A stretch of DNA of 64,000 bases from Alphaproteobacteria bacterium (GTDB lineage Bacteria > Pseudomonadota > Alphaproteobacteria > UBA9219): positions 186,001-250,000 of the forward strand of contig JAMFSS010000001.1 of assembly GCA_026225415.1 (NCBI GenBank), written 5' to 3'. The translations under genes were made by a program, and so were the position numbers. Below the pieces are notes generated by a model. It was not told the origin of the DNA. It made no database searches and saw only the letters and a program-made list of their open reading frames with translations. This document shows, piece by piece, positions 51,360 through 61,098 of this stretch (positions are counted from its first letter, which is position 1; each line of letters begins with the position of its first letter).

Positions 51360-54064
51360 TCTTTTGCAGTTTTTGTTTTCTTGGGTTTGACTTTTTGCGC
51401 CGCTTTTTCTTTCACGGTTTTTTCTTTGGCCGCCTTCTTGCCCTTCACAAAACTGCTTGGACCTTTGGCAATCTTAGCTGCAATAATCTCCAGCGCCTGC
51501 GTCAATGTTACCTCTTCAGGGTCATAGGCTTTGGTCACAGTCGCCATAACCTTGCCCCATTTGATATAGGGGCCGAAACGGCCGGAATTCAAACTGACAG
51601 GTTTTTTATCTTCGGGATGTTCGCCCAGCAATTTGCCAGCCGTCGCCCCGCCGCCAAAACGGCCCTTGCTTGGTTCGGCCAACAAAATAACTGCGCGGTT
51701 CAAACCAATATTCAAAACATCGTCATCGGCAGCAATGCTTTTATATTGTTGTCCCATTTTGATATAGGGGCCAAAACGGCCAATACCTGCCGTGATCATC
51801 TCGCCGCTTTCCGGGTGTTTGCCAATTTCGCGCGGCAATTCCAGAAGCTTGATAGCTGCTGACAGATCAATCAAATTCGGATCCATACCCTTGGGCAAGG
51901 AAACGCGTTTTGGTTTCGGCGCATCGTCTTTTTTCTTCTTGGCGCGTTTTTTCTTTTTGCCATCTTCGGGTGGCGGTTCCGGCGCGGGTGGCGGCTCGGC
52001 ACTTGGCAAAGGCCCCAATTGAACATAGGCGCCATAAGGCCCGACGCGTGCCGAAACAGGCAAACCTGTCGCGGGGTCATTGCCCAATTCGCGTGGCCCC
52101 GCCATTCCAGCGGCATCATCACCGGTGACGACTGCCAAAGGCCGCGTGTTTTTGCATGTGGGGTAGTTCGAGCAACCAAGGAACGCGCCGAACTTGCCGA
52201 GTTTCAATCCCATGCGCCCCGTCTGGCAACGCGGACAGATACGCGGATCGACGCCTTCGGTGACAACAGGCAGGAAATGCGGCGCAAGTATGTTATCCAG
52301 CACATCGATAACATCGGAAATTTTTAAATCCTTGGTTTCGCCAATCGCCGCCGAAAATCCTGTCCAAAATTCACGCAAAACTTTTTTCCACGCCAGCTTG
52401 CCGTCGGAAATAGTGTCCAGCTTTGTTTCAAGATCGGCGGTAAAATCATATTCCACATATTCCTTGAAAAAGTTTTCAAGGAAGGTGGTGACGATGCGGC
52501 CACGGTCTTCGGGGATAAAACGTTTTTTCTCCAACTTCACATAATCGCGATCCTGCAATACTTGCATAATGCTGGCATAGGTCGAAGGGCGGCCAATGCC
52601 CAGCTCTTCCAAACGCTTGACCAGTGACGCTTCGCTGAAACGCGGTGGCGGTTGCGTGAAATGCTGTTCCGGCTTGATATCTTTTTTATCGAGCCCGTCA
52701 TTTTCGTTCATCGGCGGCAGGCGCGTATTGCCATAACCGTCTTCGTCGGTCTTTTTGTGATCTTCGTCCTGAACTTCCTGATAAACTTTCAACCAGCCAT
52801 CGAATATGACGACGGAGCCGGTGGCGCGGAATACAGCCGCGTTTTTCTCACCGGCGATATCAACCGATACCTGATCCAAAACGGCGCTGGCCATCTGTGA
52901 CGCCATCGTGCGTTGCCAGATGAGGGTGTATAGCGCCAGCTGCTCGCCTTCCAAATATTTCGCCACGGTTTCAGGACGACGTTTTAAATCCGTAGGGCGA
53001 ATGGCTTCATGCGCTTCCTGCGCATTTTTGGCGGTCGATTTATAAATGCGCGGTTCGGGCGGCACAAAATCCTTGCCGAAATCTTCGGCAATTACATCAC
53101 GTGCCGCTGCAATCGCATCCATCGACAAGGCCACGCCATCGGTACGCATATAGGTAATCAAACCGACGGTTTCACCGCCGATATCCGTACCTTCATACAA
53201 ATTCTGCGCGGTGCGCATCGTGCGCGTCGCGCCCATGCCCAGCTTGCGTGAAGCTTCTTGCTGCAAGGTCGAAGTCGTGAAAGGCGGGTAAGGGTTGCGG
53301 CGCGTTTGCTTTTTCTCGACGCTCGCGACCTTGTAGGTCAGCTGGTTAATCAGGCTCATCGCGGCTTGCGCTTCGGCTTCGGTCTGCAGTGCAAACTTGT
53401 CCAGCTTCTTGCCATTCAATTGCGTCAAATGCGCAGGCACGCTTTGGTTCTTCGCAGTGATGAACACCGCTTCAATCGTCCAAAATTCCTGCGCGCGGAA
53501 ATCCTCAATTTCGGATTCACGTTCGCAAATCAAACGCAATGCGACTGACTGCACACGCCCCGCCGATTTCGACCCCGGCAATTTACGCCACAATACGGGC
53601 GAGAGAGAAAACCCGACCAGATAATCCAACGCGCGTCGCGCCATATAGGCATCGACCAAATTCTGGTCAATCTCGCGCGGATTGGCGATAGCGTCGGTCA
53701 CGGTCTTTTTGGTGATTTCGTTAAATGTCACGCGCTTGATGGCGGCCTTTTTATCCAAACCGCGTTCGTGCAAAACTTCTTTGATGTGCCAGGCAATCGC
53801 TTCGCCTTCGCGATCAGGATCGCTCGCCAGATAGATGGTATCGGCGTCTTTGACAGCCTTGGCGATTTCCGAAACGGGGCGGTCTGCGCGGTCGCCCAGC
53901 TCCCATTCCATCGCGAAATCCTCGTCAGGACGCACAGAACCGTCTTTGGGCGGCAAATCACGGATATGGCCGTACGAGGCCAGAACCATGTAATCGCTGC
54001 CCAGATATTTGTTAATGGTCTTCGCCTTGGCTGGCGATTCCACAATGACGAGTTTGTGCGACAC
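51356..54064 (-). CDS. topA: DNA topoisomerase I
   Basis: This 902-residue type IA topoisomerase relaxes negative supercoils. The Toprim part has IVESPAKAKTINKYLG (Glu9) and SDPDREGEAIAWH; the active-site Tyr305 is in GLITYMRTDG. After the core comes a zinc ribbon (CPRCQTGRMG, then FLGCSNYPTCKNTR), then degenerate C-terminal repeats (GRFGPYIKMG, GRFGPYIKWG) and a Lys-rich tail. It lies 137 bases after dprA and overlaps fkbM by four bases. Confidence 0.97.
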   Translation of the reverse strand: MSHKLVIVESPAKAKTINKYLGSDYMVLASYGHIRDLPPKDGSVRPDEDFAMEWELGDRADRPVSEIAKAVKDADTIYLASDPDREGEAIAWHIKEVLHERGLDKKAAIKRVTFNEITKKTVTDAIANPREIDQNLVDAYMARRALDYLVGFSLSPVLWRKLPGSKSAGRVQSVALRLICERESEIEDFRAQEFWTIEAVFITAKNQSVPAHLTQLNGKKLDKFALQTEAEAQAAMSLINQLTYKVASVEKKQTRRNPYPPFTTSTLQQEASRKLGMGATRTMRTAQNLYEGTDIGGETVGLITYMRTDGVALSMDAIAAARDVIAEDFGKDFVPPEPRIYKSTAKNAQEAHEAIRPTDLKRRPETVAKYLEGEQLALYTLIWQRTMASQMASAVLDQVSVDIAGEKNAAVFRATGSVVIFDGWLKVYQEVQDEDHKKTDEDGYGNTRLPPMNENDGLDKKDIKPEQHFTQPPPRFSEASLVKRLEELGIGRPSTYASIMQVLQDRDYVKLEKKRFIPEDRGRIVTTFLENFFKEYVEYDFTADLETKLDTISDGKLAWKKVLREFWTGFSAAIGETKDLKISDVIDVLDNILAPHFLPVVTEGVDPRICPRCQTGRMGLKLGKFGAFLGCSNYPTCKNTRPLAVVTGDDAAGMAGPRELGNDPATGLPVSARVGPYGAYVQLGPLPSAEPPPAPEPPPEDGKKKKRAKKKKDDAPKPKRVSLPKGMDPNLIDLSAAIKLLELPREIGKHPESGEMITAGIGRFGPYIKMGQQYKSIAADDDVLNIGLNRAVILLAEPSKGRFGGGATAGKLLGEHPEDKKPVSLNSGRFGPYIKWGKVMATVTKAYDPEEVTLTQALEIIAAKIAKGPSSFVKGKKAAKEKTVKEKAAQKVKPKKTKTAKE

Positions 54065-54201
54065 TATATAAGGACTCCACTGCTACCCAAATTTAGGAGG
54101 CTAGCATTAGGCGGAAAAGCCCCGCAAAACAAGGGTTTTCAAAGCACGCGGCTTTAGCTTGTCAAAAATACCTTTCAAATACAATGAGATATGGGGCTAT
54201 T

Positions 54202-55314
54202 TTAACCGACCAAAACAACCTTGTGCCCCGCCTGACGCTCCACGCGCCCGGCCAGTTCAAGTTCGAGCAGGACTGTGAGAACGACGGAGGGCGACAATCC
54301 ACAGGCGCGTACCAGCTCATCCACCGACACCGGCGAGGGGCTGAGATTTTCGACAATCTTTTCCCGCGCGTTAGACAGGATGTTTTCATCAATCGGCGAA
54401 CCGCCGCCGTCAAAATCATTGGCGGGTGGTTCGCACAACAGGCGCGGCGTAGCATGGATGTGGTTTAAAATATCCGCCGCGCGTTCGGTCAATATCGCGC
54501 CCTGACGGATAAGATCATTAGTGCCGGTGCAACGTGGATCAAGCGGCGAGCCGGGAACGGCAAAAACCTCGCGCCCCTGATCCAACGCCATTTTGGCGGT
54601 GATAAGCGAACCAGATTGCAGCGCGGCCTCCACCACCACCACGCCCAGACTCAAACCCGATATCAAACGGTTGCGACGCGGGAAAAGTTTGGCAAAAGGT
54701 TCAACACCAAGCGGCATGTCGGAAATGATGCAACCCTGCGCCACCAGCTGGTCATACAAAGTCTGATTTTCCTGCGGATAAACAATATCGACTCCGCCCG
54801 CCAGAACGGCAACGGTGCCGGTCGCCAAACTCGCCTGATGCGCGGCGGTGTCGATGCCCCGCGCCAAACCGGATGCAATAACAATATCCTGTTGCCCCAA
54901 TTCGCGTGCCAGATTTTCGGCCATCTTGCGGCCATTAATCGACGCGTTGCGGGCGCCGACAATGCCAATGCTGCGTTTATGCAACAAATTCACATGGCCG
55001 CGAGCCGTCAACAAAGGCGGCGCGTCTTCGATGGCATGCAGGCTTTCGGGATAATCCGGTTCGCACCACGCGATAATTTTTGCGCCGATTTTTTGCGTGG
55101 CGATGATTTCTTTTTCACAATCGCCGGGCGCGGGGATTTTAAAATTTTTCTTGCCGCCGCGTTTGGCCATTTCGGGCAACGCCTCCAACGCCGCCCGCGC
55201 GGTGCCAAACCTTCGCAGTAATTGCCGGAAAGTTATCGCGCCAACATTTTCGGTGCGCGACAACCGCAACCATTCAAGCCGTTCATTATCCGATAAAGCG
55301 CGACGCTGCATCAT
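54202..55314 (-). CDS. dprA: DNA-processing protein DprA
   Basis: This 370-residue protein has an N-terminal SAM-like part, the Rossmann-type DprA domain (SIGIVGARNASINGRKMAEN, VIASGLARGIDTAAHQASL, LAGGVDIVYPQEN, FPRRNRLISGLS) and a C-terminal winged-helix DML1-like domain (about 300-370). It loads RecA onto incoming single strands in natural transformation. It overlaps plsY by four bases. Its presence is no proof of competence. Confidence 0.95.
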   Translation of the reverse strand: MMQRRALSDNERLEWLRLSRTENVGAITFRQLLRRFGTARAALEALPEMAKRGGKKNFKIPAPGDCEKEIIATQKIGAKIIAWCEPDYPESLHAIEDAPPLLTARGHVNLLHKRSIGIVGARNASINGRKMAENLARELGQQDIVIASGLARGIDTAAHQASLATGTVAVLAGGVDIVYPQENQTLYDQLVAQGCIISDMPLGVEPFAKLFPRRNRLISGLSLGVVVVEAALQSGSLITAKMALDQGREVFAVPGSPLDPRCTGTNDLIRQGAILTERAADILNHIHATPRLLCEPPANDFDGGGSPIDENILSNAREKIVENLSPSPVSVDELVRACGLSPSVVLTVLLELELAGRVERQAGHKVVLVG

Positions 55315-55889
55315 ACACCAATCGTCGGTTCGGTTTTATTAATCAGCCGTTTGATATTCGCGCGGTGGGTAAAGAACACCAATCCCGCCACGACAAACGC
55401 CAACGGCACCAAATCCGTCCGCCCGAAAATCATCACATCAATGGGCGCAAAGGCAAACGCCACAAGCGCGGCCAGCGAAGAAATTTTAAAACGCTTGGCT
55501 GTCCCCGCCCACATCACGCCGATCACCAACCCCGCCGGCCACACCAATGCCGCCATCACGCCAATGCCGGTCGCAACGCCCTTGCCGCCTTTAAATTTCA
55601 ACCAGACGGGAAACAGATGCCCCAGCATGGCGGCGAAGGCCGCGACCACGCCCAGATCAGGCACAAAAAACATCACCAACCGAACGGCAACCGCGCCCTT
55701 GATACCATCCAGAAACAAAGTGGCGGCGGCGAGTTTTTTATTACCGGTGCGCAAAACATTGGTCGCGCCAATATTGCCGGAACCTATGTCGCGAATATCT
55801 CCCAAACCCGCCGCGCGGGTCAGTATGAGACCAAACGGAATCGACCCAAGAAGATACGAAACAAAAAATGCCGCAAGAAATTCGCTCAT
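55311..55889 (-). CDS. plsY: Acyl-phosphate glycerol-3-phosphate acyltransferase PlsY
   Basis: This 192-residue membrane protein with about five helices has all PlsY motifs: YLLGSIPFGLI, DIGSGNIGATNVLR, and FKGGKGVATGIG. It transfers the acyl group from acyl-phosphate to glycerol-3-phosphate, starting phospholipid synthesis. It overlaps pyrB upstream and dprA downstream by four bases each. Confidence 0.96.
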   Translation of the reverse strand: MSEFLAAFFVSYLLGSIPFGLILTRAAGLGDIRDIGSGNIGATNVLRTGNKKLAAATLFLDGIKGAVAVRLVMFFVPDLGVVAAFAAMLGHLFPVWLKFKGGKGVATGIGVMAALVWPAGLVIGVMWAGTAKRFKISSLAALVAFAFAPIDVMIFGRTDLVPLAFVVAGLVFFTHRANIKRLINKTEPTIGV

Positions 55890-56815
55890 GATTGTGTGCC
55901 CATCAACAAATCCATCACCGCCATCCGCACCGCAACGCCCATTTCGACCTGTTCGCGGATAACGCTGTATGTCGGGTCATCGGCCAGTTCGGAAGTGATT
56001 TCAATGCCGCGATTAACGGGCCCCGGATGCATCACAATAACATCCGGCTTTGCCGCCGCCAATTTCGCATGCGTCAAACCAAAGCCGGAAACAAACTCAT
56101 CCTGCCGCGCGGCATCAAACCCGCCGCGTTCATGCTGGATGCGCAACATCATCACCACATCAGCGTCTTTGATGCCTGTCGTCAGATCATGCACAATTTC
56201 CACATCGAATTTTTTGTAATCGGGCGATACCAGCTCAACCGGCGCCACCACGCGCACTACCGCACCAAACTTCTTCAGCAGATGAATGTTCGACCGCGCC
56301 ACGCGGCTGCGCGCCACATCGCCGCAAATCGCCACCACCAAACCTTCCAATGATTTTTTGTGTCGCATCATCACCAACGCATCAAGCAATGCCTGCGTCG
56401 GATGTTCATGCTTACCGTCGCCCGCATTAATCACATGCGCCTTGACATGCGGCGCGATAAATTGCGGCACGCCATCTTCGTTGTGGCGTATCACCAACCC
56501 GTCAATCTGCATCGCATCCAAAGCCAGAACGGTATCCAATAATGTCTCGCCCTTTTTGGTCGAGCTATGTTCGACCGACATATTAACCACATCCGCGCCC
56601 AGATTTTTGGCGGCAATTTCAAACGATGTGCGCGTGCGGGTCGAATTTTCAAAAAACAGATTAACAATCGTTTTACCGCGCAAACGCTGGTTTTTTTTAT
56701 CCGCGCTGCGGTTCTGTGCGGCGTAACGGGTGGCCAGCGTTAAAATAGCTTCGATATCGGCCTTGGACAGCCTTTCGATATCAAGCAAATGGCGATGGGC
56801 GAATGTGTAAGTCAT
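55886..56815 (-). CDS. pyrB: Aspartate carbamoyltransferase
   Basis: This 309-residue catalytic chain joins carbamoyl phosphate and aspartate in pyrimidine synthesis. The carbamoyl-phosphate site is in ENSTRTRTSFEIAAKNLGAD, and HPGPVNRGIEI and DALVMMRHK match the family. In related genomes pyrC follows pyrB before plsY; here plsY overlaps pyrB directly, so pyrC lies elsewhere or is replaced. It is the first gene of a run through rnr. Confidence 0.96.
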   Translation of the reverse strand: MTYTFAHRHLLDIERLSKADIEAILTLATRYAAQNRSADKKNQRLRGKTIVNLFFENSTRTRTSFEIAAKNLGADVVNMSVEHSSTKKGETLLDTVLALDAMQIDGLVIRHNEDGVPQFIAPHVKAHVINAGDGKHEHPTQALLDALVMMRHKKSLEGLVVAICGDVARSRVARSNIHLLKKFGAVVRVVAPVELVSPDYKKFDVEIVHDLTTGIKDADVVMMLRIQHERGGFDAARQDEFVSGFGLTHAKLAAAKPDVIVMHPGPVNRGIEITSELADDPTYSVIREQVEMGVAVRMAVMDLLMGTQS

Positions 56816-56874
56816 TGGCGGGACACTTTAATAGTGGTAGGAGGGAGCATTAAAATTGTAACACAGGTTTTTCG

Positions 56875-57840
56875 ATGTCCAAACTGGAAACACGCAAGGT
56901 TGAAGATGACGAGGCGGGCATACGCCTCGACCGCTGGTTTAAGCGGCATTTCCCTGCGCTTACCCACGGCCAGCTGCAAAAAATGCTGCGCACAGGGCAG
57001 GTGCGCGTGTCGGGCAAACGGGCAGAGGCCAATACAAGGCTGGAGGCAGGACAGGATATCCGTGTGCCACCGGGTGCCGCCGACGGCGCGCAAAAAGCTG
57101 TGGCGCAAAAATCGACCCGTGATGCCAACGACATCAAAAAAATGGTGCTGTTCGAAGACGACGATATTATGGTTCTTAACAAACCGGCGGGCTTGGCGGT
57201 ACAGGGCGGCACAGGCTTGCGCGACAGCATCGACCACATGCTGGCCTCGCTGACGCATGAAAAACACGGCAAGCCGAAACTGGTGCATCGCCTTGATCGC
57301 GACACCAGCGGTGTTTTGCTTATCGCCAAGAATGTTTTTTCGGCCACGCGTTTGTCGGAATCTTTCCGTCACCGCGAAACCCAGAAAATTTATTGGGGCG
57401 TGACGCTGGGCGTTCCGAAACCGGAAAAAGGCCGCATCGATGTGCCCTTGGTCAAACGCGGCGAAACAATGGTTGAAGCCACCAAAAAAGACGAAGACCA
57501 GAAAAACGCCATAACGGTTTATCAGAATATGGAACGCGCCTTGTTTCAGGCGGCCTTTGTCGCCATGTGGCCCATCACAGGACGTACGCACCAATTGCGC
57601 GTCCATATGGCGCATCTGGGCACGCCCTTGCTGGGCGATAAGGTCTATGGCAAAGAAACACCGGATGGCTTGCCTGAAGAATTGGGCAAGGGATTGCATC
57701 TGCATGCAAGGCGTCTCATAATCCCGCATCCCCGCAAAGGGGTGGTTGACGTCAAAGCGCCTTTGGGTGCCGAGATGCGTAAAACATGGAAATATTTCAG
57801 CTTCGACGCCAATGCCGATGCTGATTTTTCCGATGCCTAA
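56875..57840 (+). CDS. RluA-family 23S rRNA pseudouridine synthase (RluC-like)
   Basis: This 321-residue enzyme has an N-terminal S4 RNA-binding domain (about 14-70, IRLDRWFKRHFPALTHGQLQ) and the RluA-type catalytic core with HRLDRDTSGVLLIAKN (catalytic Asp141) and GRTHQLRVHMAHLGTPLLGD. S4 plus this core, and length, match RluC (23S U955/2504/2580) better than RluD. It is divergent from pyrB (59 bases) and three bases from the asmA ORF region. Confidence 0.9.
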   Translation: MSKLETRKVEDDEAGIRLDRWFKRHFPALTHGQLQKMLRTGQVRVSGKRAEANTRLEAGQDIRVPPGAADGAQKAVAQKSTRDANDIKKMVLFEDDDIMVLNKPAGLAVQGGTGLRDSIDHMLASLTHEKHGKPKLVHRLDRDTSGVLLIAKNVFSATRLSESFRHRETQKIYWGVTLGVPKPEKGRIDVPLVKRGETMVEATKKDEDQKNAITVYQNMERALFQAAFVAMWPITGRTHQLRVHMAHLGTPLLGDKVYGKETPDGLPEELGKGLHLHARRLIIPHPRKGVVDVKAPLGAEMRKTWKYFSFDANADADFSDA

Positions 57841-57858
57841 TACTTGTTTGGAGCCACA

Positions 57859-59757
57859 ATGAAAACCCTCGCCAAAATTATCGCCGCCCTTGTCGCCCTT
57901 GTTGTTGTGGTCTTCATCGGCCTGTCTATTTTCATCTCGACATTGGATGCCGATAAATACCGCCCGATGATCGTCAAACAAATCGGCGAAAAGACAGGCC
58001 GCGTGGCGAAACTGAACGGCCCCATCAAATTCTCGCTGGGTCTCAGCGGCGTCAAAATTTCGGTACAGGACGCATCAATCTCCAACCCCGCATGGGCCAG
58101 CCGCCCAACAATGGCGGGCATGGGTAAATTTGAACTCGCGGTAGGCGTTCTGCCGCTTTTGGCGCACCATATTTCCATTAATGAATTGGCGATTGAAAAT
58201 GCCGATATCTTGCTGGAAACCAACGCATCCGGCCAACATAATTGGGATATGGGGATCGCGACGCCAGCGCCCGCAGTGACCCAAACCGAAAAAGCGCAAC
58301 CATCGTCTTCGATGAATGGCTCGCTGGCCATCGACAATTTGACCATCATCAATAGCCAGCTTGCGATGCGCGTCGCGGATGGCAAAACCAGCAGCTATAA
58401 TGTGCAGTCGTTAAAGCTGACAATGGCACTGTCCGGCGCAGTTCTCGCTTTCAAAGGCGATGCCAATGGAGCGCCGATTGCATTGAATGTCAAAACCAAC
58501 ATTCATGACCTGCTTTCCAAATCCGCTTTCACTTTTGATGCCGACCTGAGTTATGCGCCATTCCATTTAACGGCGCAGGGCAAGGCCGATGCCGAAGCCA
58601 GCAAGGCCGACATCACCGCCTATGCGATCAACGCTGGCGCAACCAAAATCACCGGCAATCTGGCCGCCAATTGGGGCGGGGCGCGACCAACCATAACCGG
58701 CGCGTTGAACAGCGACAAAATCACAATGGCCGATTTCAAACCTGCGGGTTCCGATGATGCGCCAACCGCAGCACCCACAGCCAAAACAGATGCCCCCGCA
58801 TCAAAAATGATTTTCAGCCCGGCGCATCTGCCGCTCGACGCGCTTAAATCCGCCGATGCGTCATTCGATGTTTCGGTTGGCGAATTTCCGCAAGGCAAAG
58901 GCTCGCTTAAAAACATTTCTGCCAAACTTTCCTTGTCGAATGGCAATCTGGTGATTGCGCCGGTTAAGGCGATTGCCGCCGGTGCGCCGATTGATATTCA
59001 AGTCAAACTCAACGCAGCACAATCGCCCGCGCATTTAATGGTGGGCATCATCGCCAATGGCGTCGATCTGGGCGATTTGCAAAAACTCGGCGGCATGGCG
59101 CCTTTCATGACCGGCAAAGCGGGCGCGAATATCCAACTGATGGGCGATGGCAACAGCGCGCATGACATAGCCGCAAGCCTCGGCGGCGTGATAACAGTCA
59201 CGGCGGAAAAAGGTGAAATTCTTACAGGCGCCGCCGCAGGCATTTCATCGACATTGGCGACCATCTTCAATCCGCAAGGCGGCGATTCCGCGATCAACTG
59301 TCTGGCCGTACGTTTCCTCGCCAAGGGCGGCGTGTTGACCGATAATGGCATCTTGATTGACAGCGCGGCCTCGACCGTATCAGGCAAGGGCAATGTCAAT
59401 CTGGGTGCGGAAACGGTCGACCTGACACTGCATGCCAAAACCAAACTGGTCGATATCGGCGGGCTGGTGCCGCCCGTGGGTATCAGCGGCACGCTGAAAG
59501 ATCCGCATTATTCGATTGATGCCGTCAGCGCGGTTAAAAATGTCGTGGGCGGTTTGTTGAACGGCAATATGCGGCTCAGCTCATCGGGTGTGCCGGATAT
59601 TCAGGTGGCACCCGCCGGACAGAATGCATGTGTTTATACGCTCGACCATCCCCAGGCGGCGGCCTCGACCGGCATCCTGCCTTCGACCTTGGGCGGCAAA
59701 GCCAGCCAGCAGATACAGAATATAGGCGGCGCGTTACATGGTTTATTCGGTAAATAA
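57859..59757 (+). CDS. AsmA-family inner-membrane protein
   Basis: This 632-residue protein has an N-terminal membrane anchor (about 5-28) followed by DADKYRPMIVKQIGEKTGRV and LNGPIKFSLGLSGVKISVQD, the AsmA N-terminal pattern, and a long beta-rich periplasmic body ending ITVTAEKGEILTGAAAGISS and SGKGNVNLGAETVDLTLHAK. AsmA proteins are thought to carry phospholipids between membranes or affect outer-membrane assembly. I chose the ATG at 57859 with GGAG before it; a TTG at 57844 lies close to the upstream stop. Confidence 0.9.
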   Translation: MKTLAKIIAALVALVVVVFIGLSIFISTLDADKYRPMIVKQIGEKTGRVAKLNGPIKFSLGLSGVKISVQDASISNPAWASRPTMAGMGKFELAVGVLPLLAHHISINELAIENADILLETNASGQHNWDMGIATPAPAVTQTEKAQPSSSMNGSLAIDNLTIINSQLAMRVADGKTSSYNVQSLKLTMALSGAVLAFKGDANGAPIALNVKTNIHDLLSKSAFTFDADLSYAPFHLTAQGKADAEASKADITAYAINAGATKITGNLAANWGGARPTITGALNSDKITMADFKPAGSDDAPTAAPTAKTDAPASKMIFSPAHLPLDALKSADASFDVSVGEFPQGKGSLKNISAKLSLSNGNLVIAPVKAIAAGAPIDIQVKLNAAQSPAHLMVGIIANGVDLGDLQKLGGMAPFMTGKAGANIQLMGDGNSAHDIAASLGGVITVTAEKGEILTGAAAGISSTLATIFNPQGGDSAINCLAVRFLAKGGVLTDNGILIDSAASTVSGKGNVNLGAETVDLTLHAKTKLVDIGGLVPPVGISGTLKDPHYSIDAVSAVKNVVGGLLNGNMRLSSSGVPDIQVAPAGQNACVYTLDHPQAAASTGILPSTLGGKASQQIQNIGGALHGLFGK

Positions 59758-59787
59758 CTGTTTTTGCAAATAAACCGCATTTCTGCG

Positions 59788-59816
59788 TTGACAGAGGGGC
59801 TTGGTTTGCCTAAACC
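59788..59816 (+). promoter_or_regulatory. Promoter of tRNA-Asp
   Basis: TTGACA (59788-59793), a 17-base spacer and TAAACC (59811-59816) form a sigma70-like promoter about 40 bases before the tRNA-Asp gene. A GGACGG/CCGTCC hairpin lies between promoter and gene. Confidence 0.6.
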
Positions 59817-59854
59817 TTGCGGCCTGTTGAACGGACGGTTCGCCGTCCCTCTAC

Positions 59855-59931
59855 GCGGGTGTAGCTCAGTTGGTTAGAGCGTCGGCCTGTCACGCCGAAG
59901 GTCGCGGGTTCAAGTCCCGTCACTCGCGCCA
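59855..59931 (+). tRNA. tRNA-Asp (anticodon GTC)
   Basis: A complete 77-base cloverleaf: acceptor GCGGGTG/CACTCGC (one G-U), D-arm GCTC...GAGC, anticodon stem TCGGC/GCCGA with loop CTGTCAC (anticodon GTC), T-arm GCGGG/CCCGT with loop TTCAAGT, discriminator G and encoded CCA. It reads GAC/GAU codons. Confidence 0.97.
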
Positions 59932-59995
59932 TCCTACGCCTTCGGCTTCGGATGGCGCGGCCACGCTACGATAATTTCTGTGGTAGGCTCTTTTT

Positions 59996-60931
59996 ATGAC
60001 ACTCATCGATCTTAAACCCCGTCATCCGGAAAAAGCGCACAAGCCCGACAATGCGTCGCCGCCGCGCCCCGACTGGATTCGCGTCAAAGCTCCCAATAGC
60101 GCCGAATATCTGGAAACGCGCGAGCTGATGCGCGGCCTGAAACTCCACACGGTCTGCGAAGAAGCGGCATGCCCCAATATCGGCGAATGCTGGAAACAAA
60201 AACACGCGACTTTTATGATTATGGGCGCGACCTGTACCCGCGCCTGTGCGTTTTGTAATGTTGCCACGGGGCGGCCTGATGCGCTGGACGCATCAGAACC
60301 CGACCATGTGGCGGAAGCCGTCGCCAAAATGGGGTTGCATCATGTGGTTGTCACATCTGTTGACCGTGATGATCTGGCCGATGGCGGCGCCGAACATTTC
60401 GCGAAGGTCATTCGCGCCATTCGCAAAGCCGCGCCCGATTGCTCGATTGAAATCCTTACGCCGGATTTTATGAAAAAACCGGGTGCGGTCGAAGTGGTGG
60501 TGGAAGCCCGCCCCGATGTGTTTAACCATAATCTTGAAACTGTGCCGCGCCTCTATACCTCTATCCGTCCGGGGGCGCGTTATTTCACCTCGCTCAATTT
60601 GTTGAAACGGGTCAAGGAACTGGACGAAACCATCTTCACCAAATCCGGCCTGATGGCGGGCTTGGGCGAAGGGCGCGAAGAAATCGCGCAGGTGATGGAT
60701 GATCTTCGCGCGGCGGATGTCGATTTCCTGACCATCGGCCAATATCTGCAACCAACGCCCAAACATGCGGCCATCGACCGTTATGTGACGCCGCAGGAAT
60801 TTGAAAGCTATGCGACATTGGCGCGCGCCAAGGGTTTTTCGATGGTGTCGTCATCGCCGCTCACGCGTTCATCCCATCATGCGGGCGAAGATTTCGCCAA
60901 GCTGAAAGCCGCCAAATGCGCGGGAAAATAA
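59996..60931 (+). CDS. lipA: Lipoyl synthase
   Basis: This 311-residue radical SAM enzyme inserts two sulfurs into octanoyl-carrier domains. It has the auxiliary cluster motif [12 protein letters not shown] (Cys54, 59, 65) and the radical-SAM motif CTRACAFC (Cys80, 84, 87), with the C-terminal Ser motif [15 protein letters not shown]. Length is normal. lipB is not adjacent. A short lipoprotein ORF follows five bases after the stop. Confidence 0.97.
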   Translation: MTLIDLKPRHPEKAHKPDNASPPRPDWIRVKAPNSAEYLETRELMRGLKLHTVCEEAACPNIGECWKQKHATFMIMGATCTRACAFCNVATGRPDALDASEPDHVAEAVAKMGLHHVVVTSVDRDDLADGGAEHFAKVIRAIRKAAPDCSIEILTPDFMKKPGAVEVVVEARPDVFNHNLETVPRLYTSIRPGARYFTSLNLLKRVKELDETIFTKSGLMAGLGEGREEIAQVMDDLRAADVDFLTIGQYLQPTPKHAAIDRYVTPQEFESYATLARAKGFSMVSSSPLTRSSHHAGEDFAKLKAAKCAGK

Positions 60932-60936
60932 TTTGT

Positions 60937-61044
60937 ATGATCGTGTTTTTGTTTCTCGCCGCCTGCGATACAACCGGCGCGGCGCAAGGCAGCGGCACGG
61001 GCAATGCCGGTCATGCACGCGTCAATCTCGGTATTCCATTTTAA
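60937..61044 (+). CDS. Short lipoprotein candidate (35 residues)
   Basis: The frame ATG 60937 to TAA 61044 encodes MIVFLFLAACDTTGAAQGS and a short Gly/Asn-rich tail ending HARVNLGIPF. The lipobox LAAC has Cys10, and the residues before it are strongly hydrophobic but lack the usual N-terminal Lys/Arg. It follows lipA by five bases and is followed by a terminator, as a small gene at the end of a transcript would be. It is shorter than usual lipoproteins; real expression is unproven. Confidence 0.55.
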   Translation: MIVFLFLAACDTTGAAQGSGTGNAGHARVNLGIPF

Positions 61045-61051
61045 AATGACG

Positions 61052-61080
61052 AAGGGCGCATACAATCTGTATGCGCCCTT
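61052..61080. terminator. Strong hairpin terminator between lipA unit and 61099 gene
   Basis: AAGGGCGCATAC pairs with GTATGCGCCCTT, a 12-bp stem with a 5-base loop. It follows the small lipoprotein ORF and the convergent 61099 gene and probably ends both. Confidence 0.88.
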
Positions 61081-61098
61081 AGCTATTTGACGAATAGA

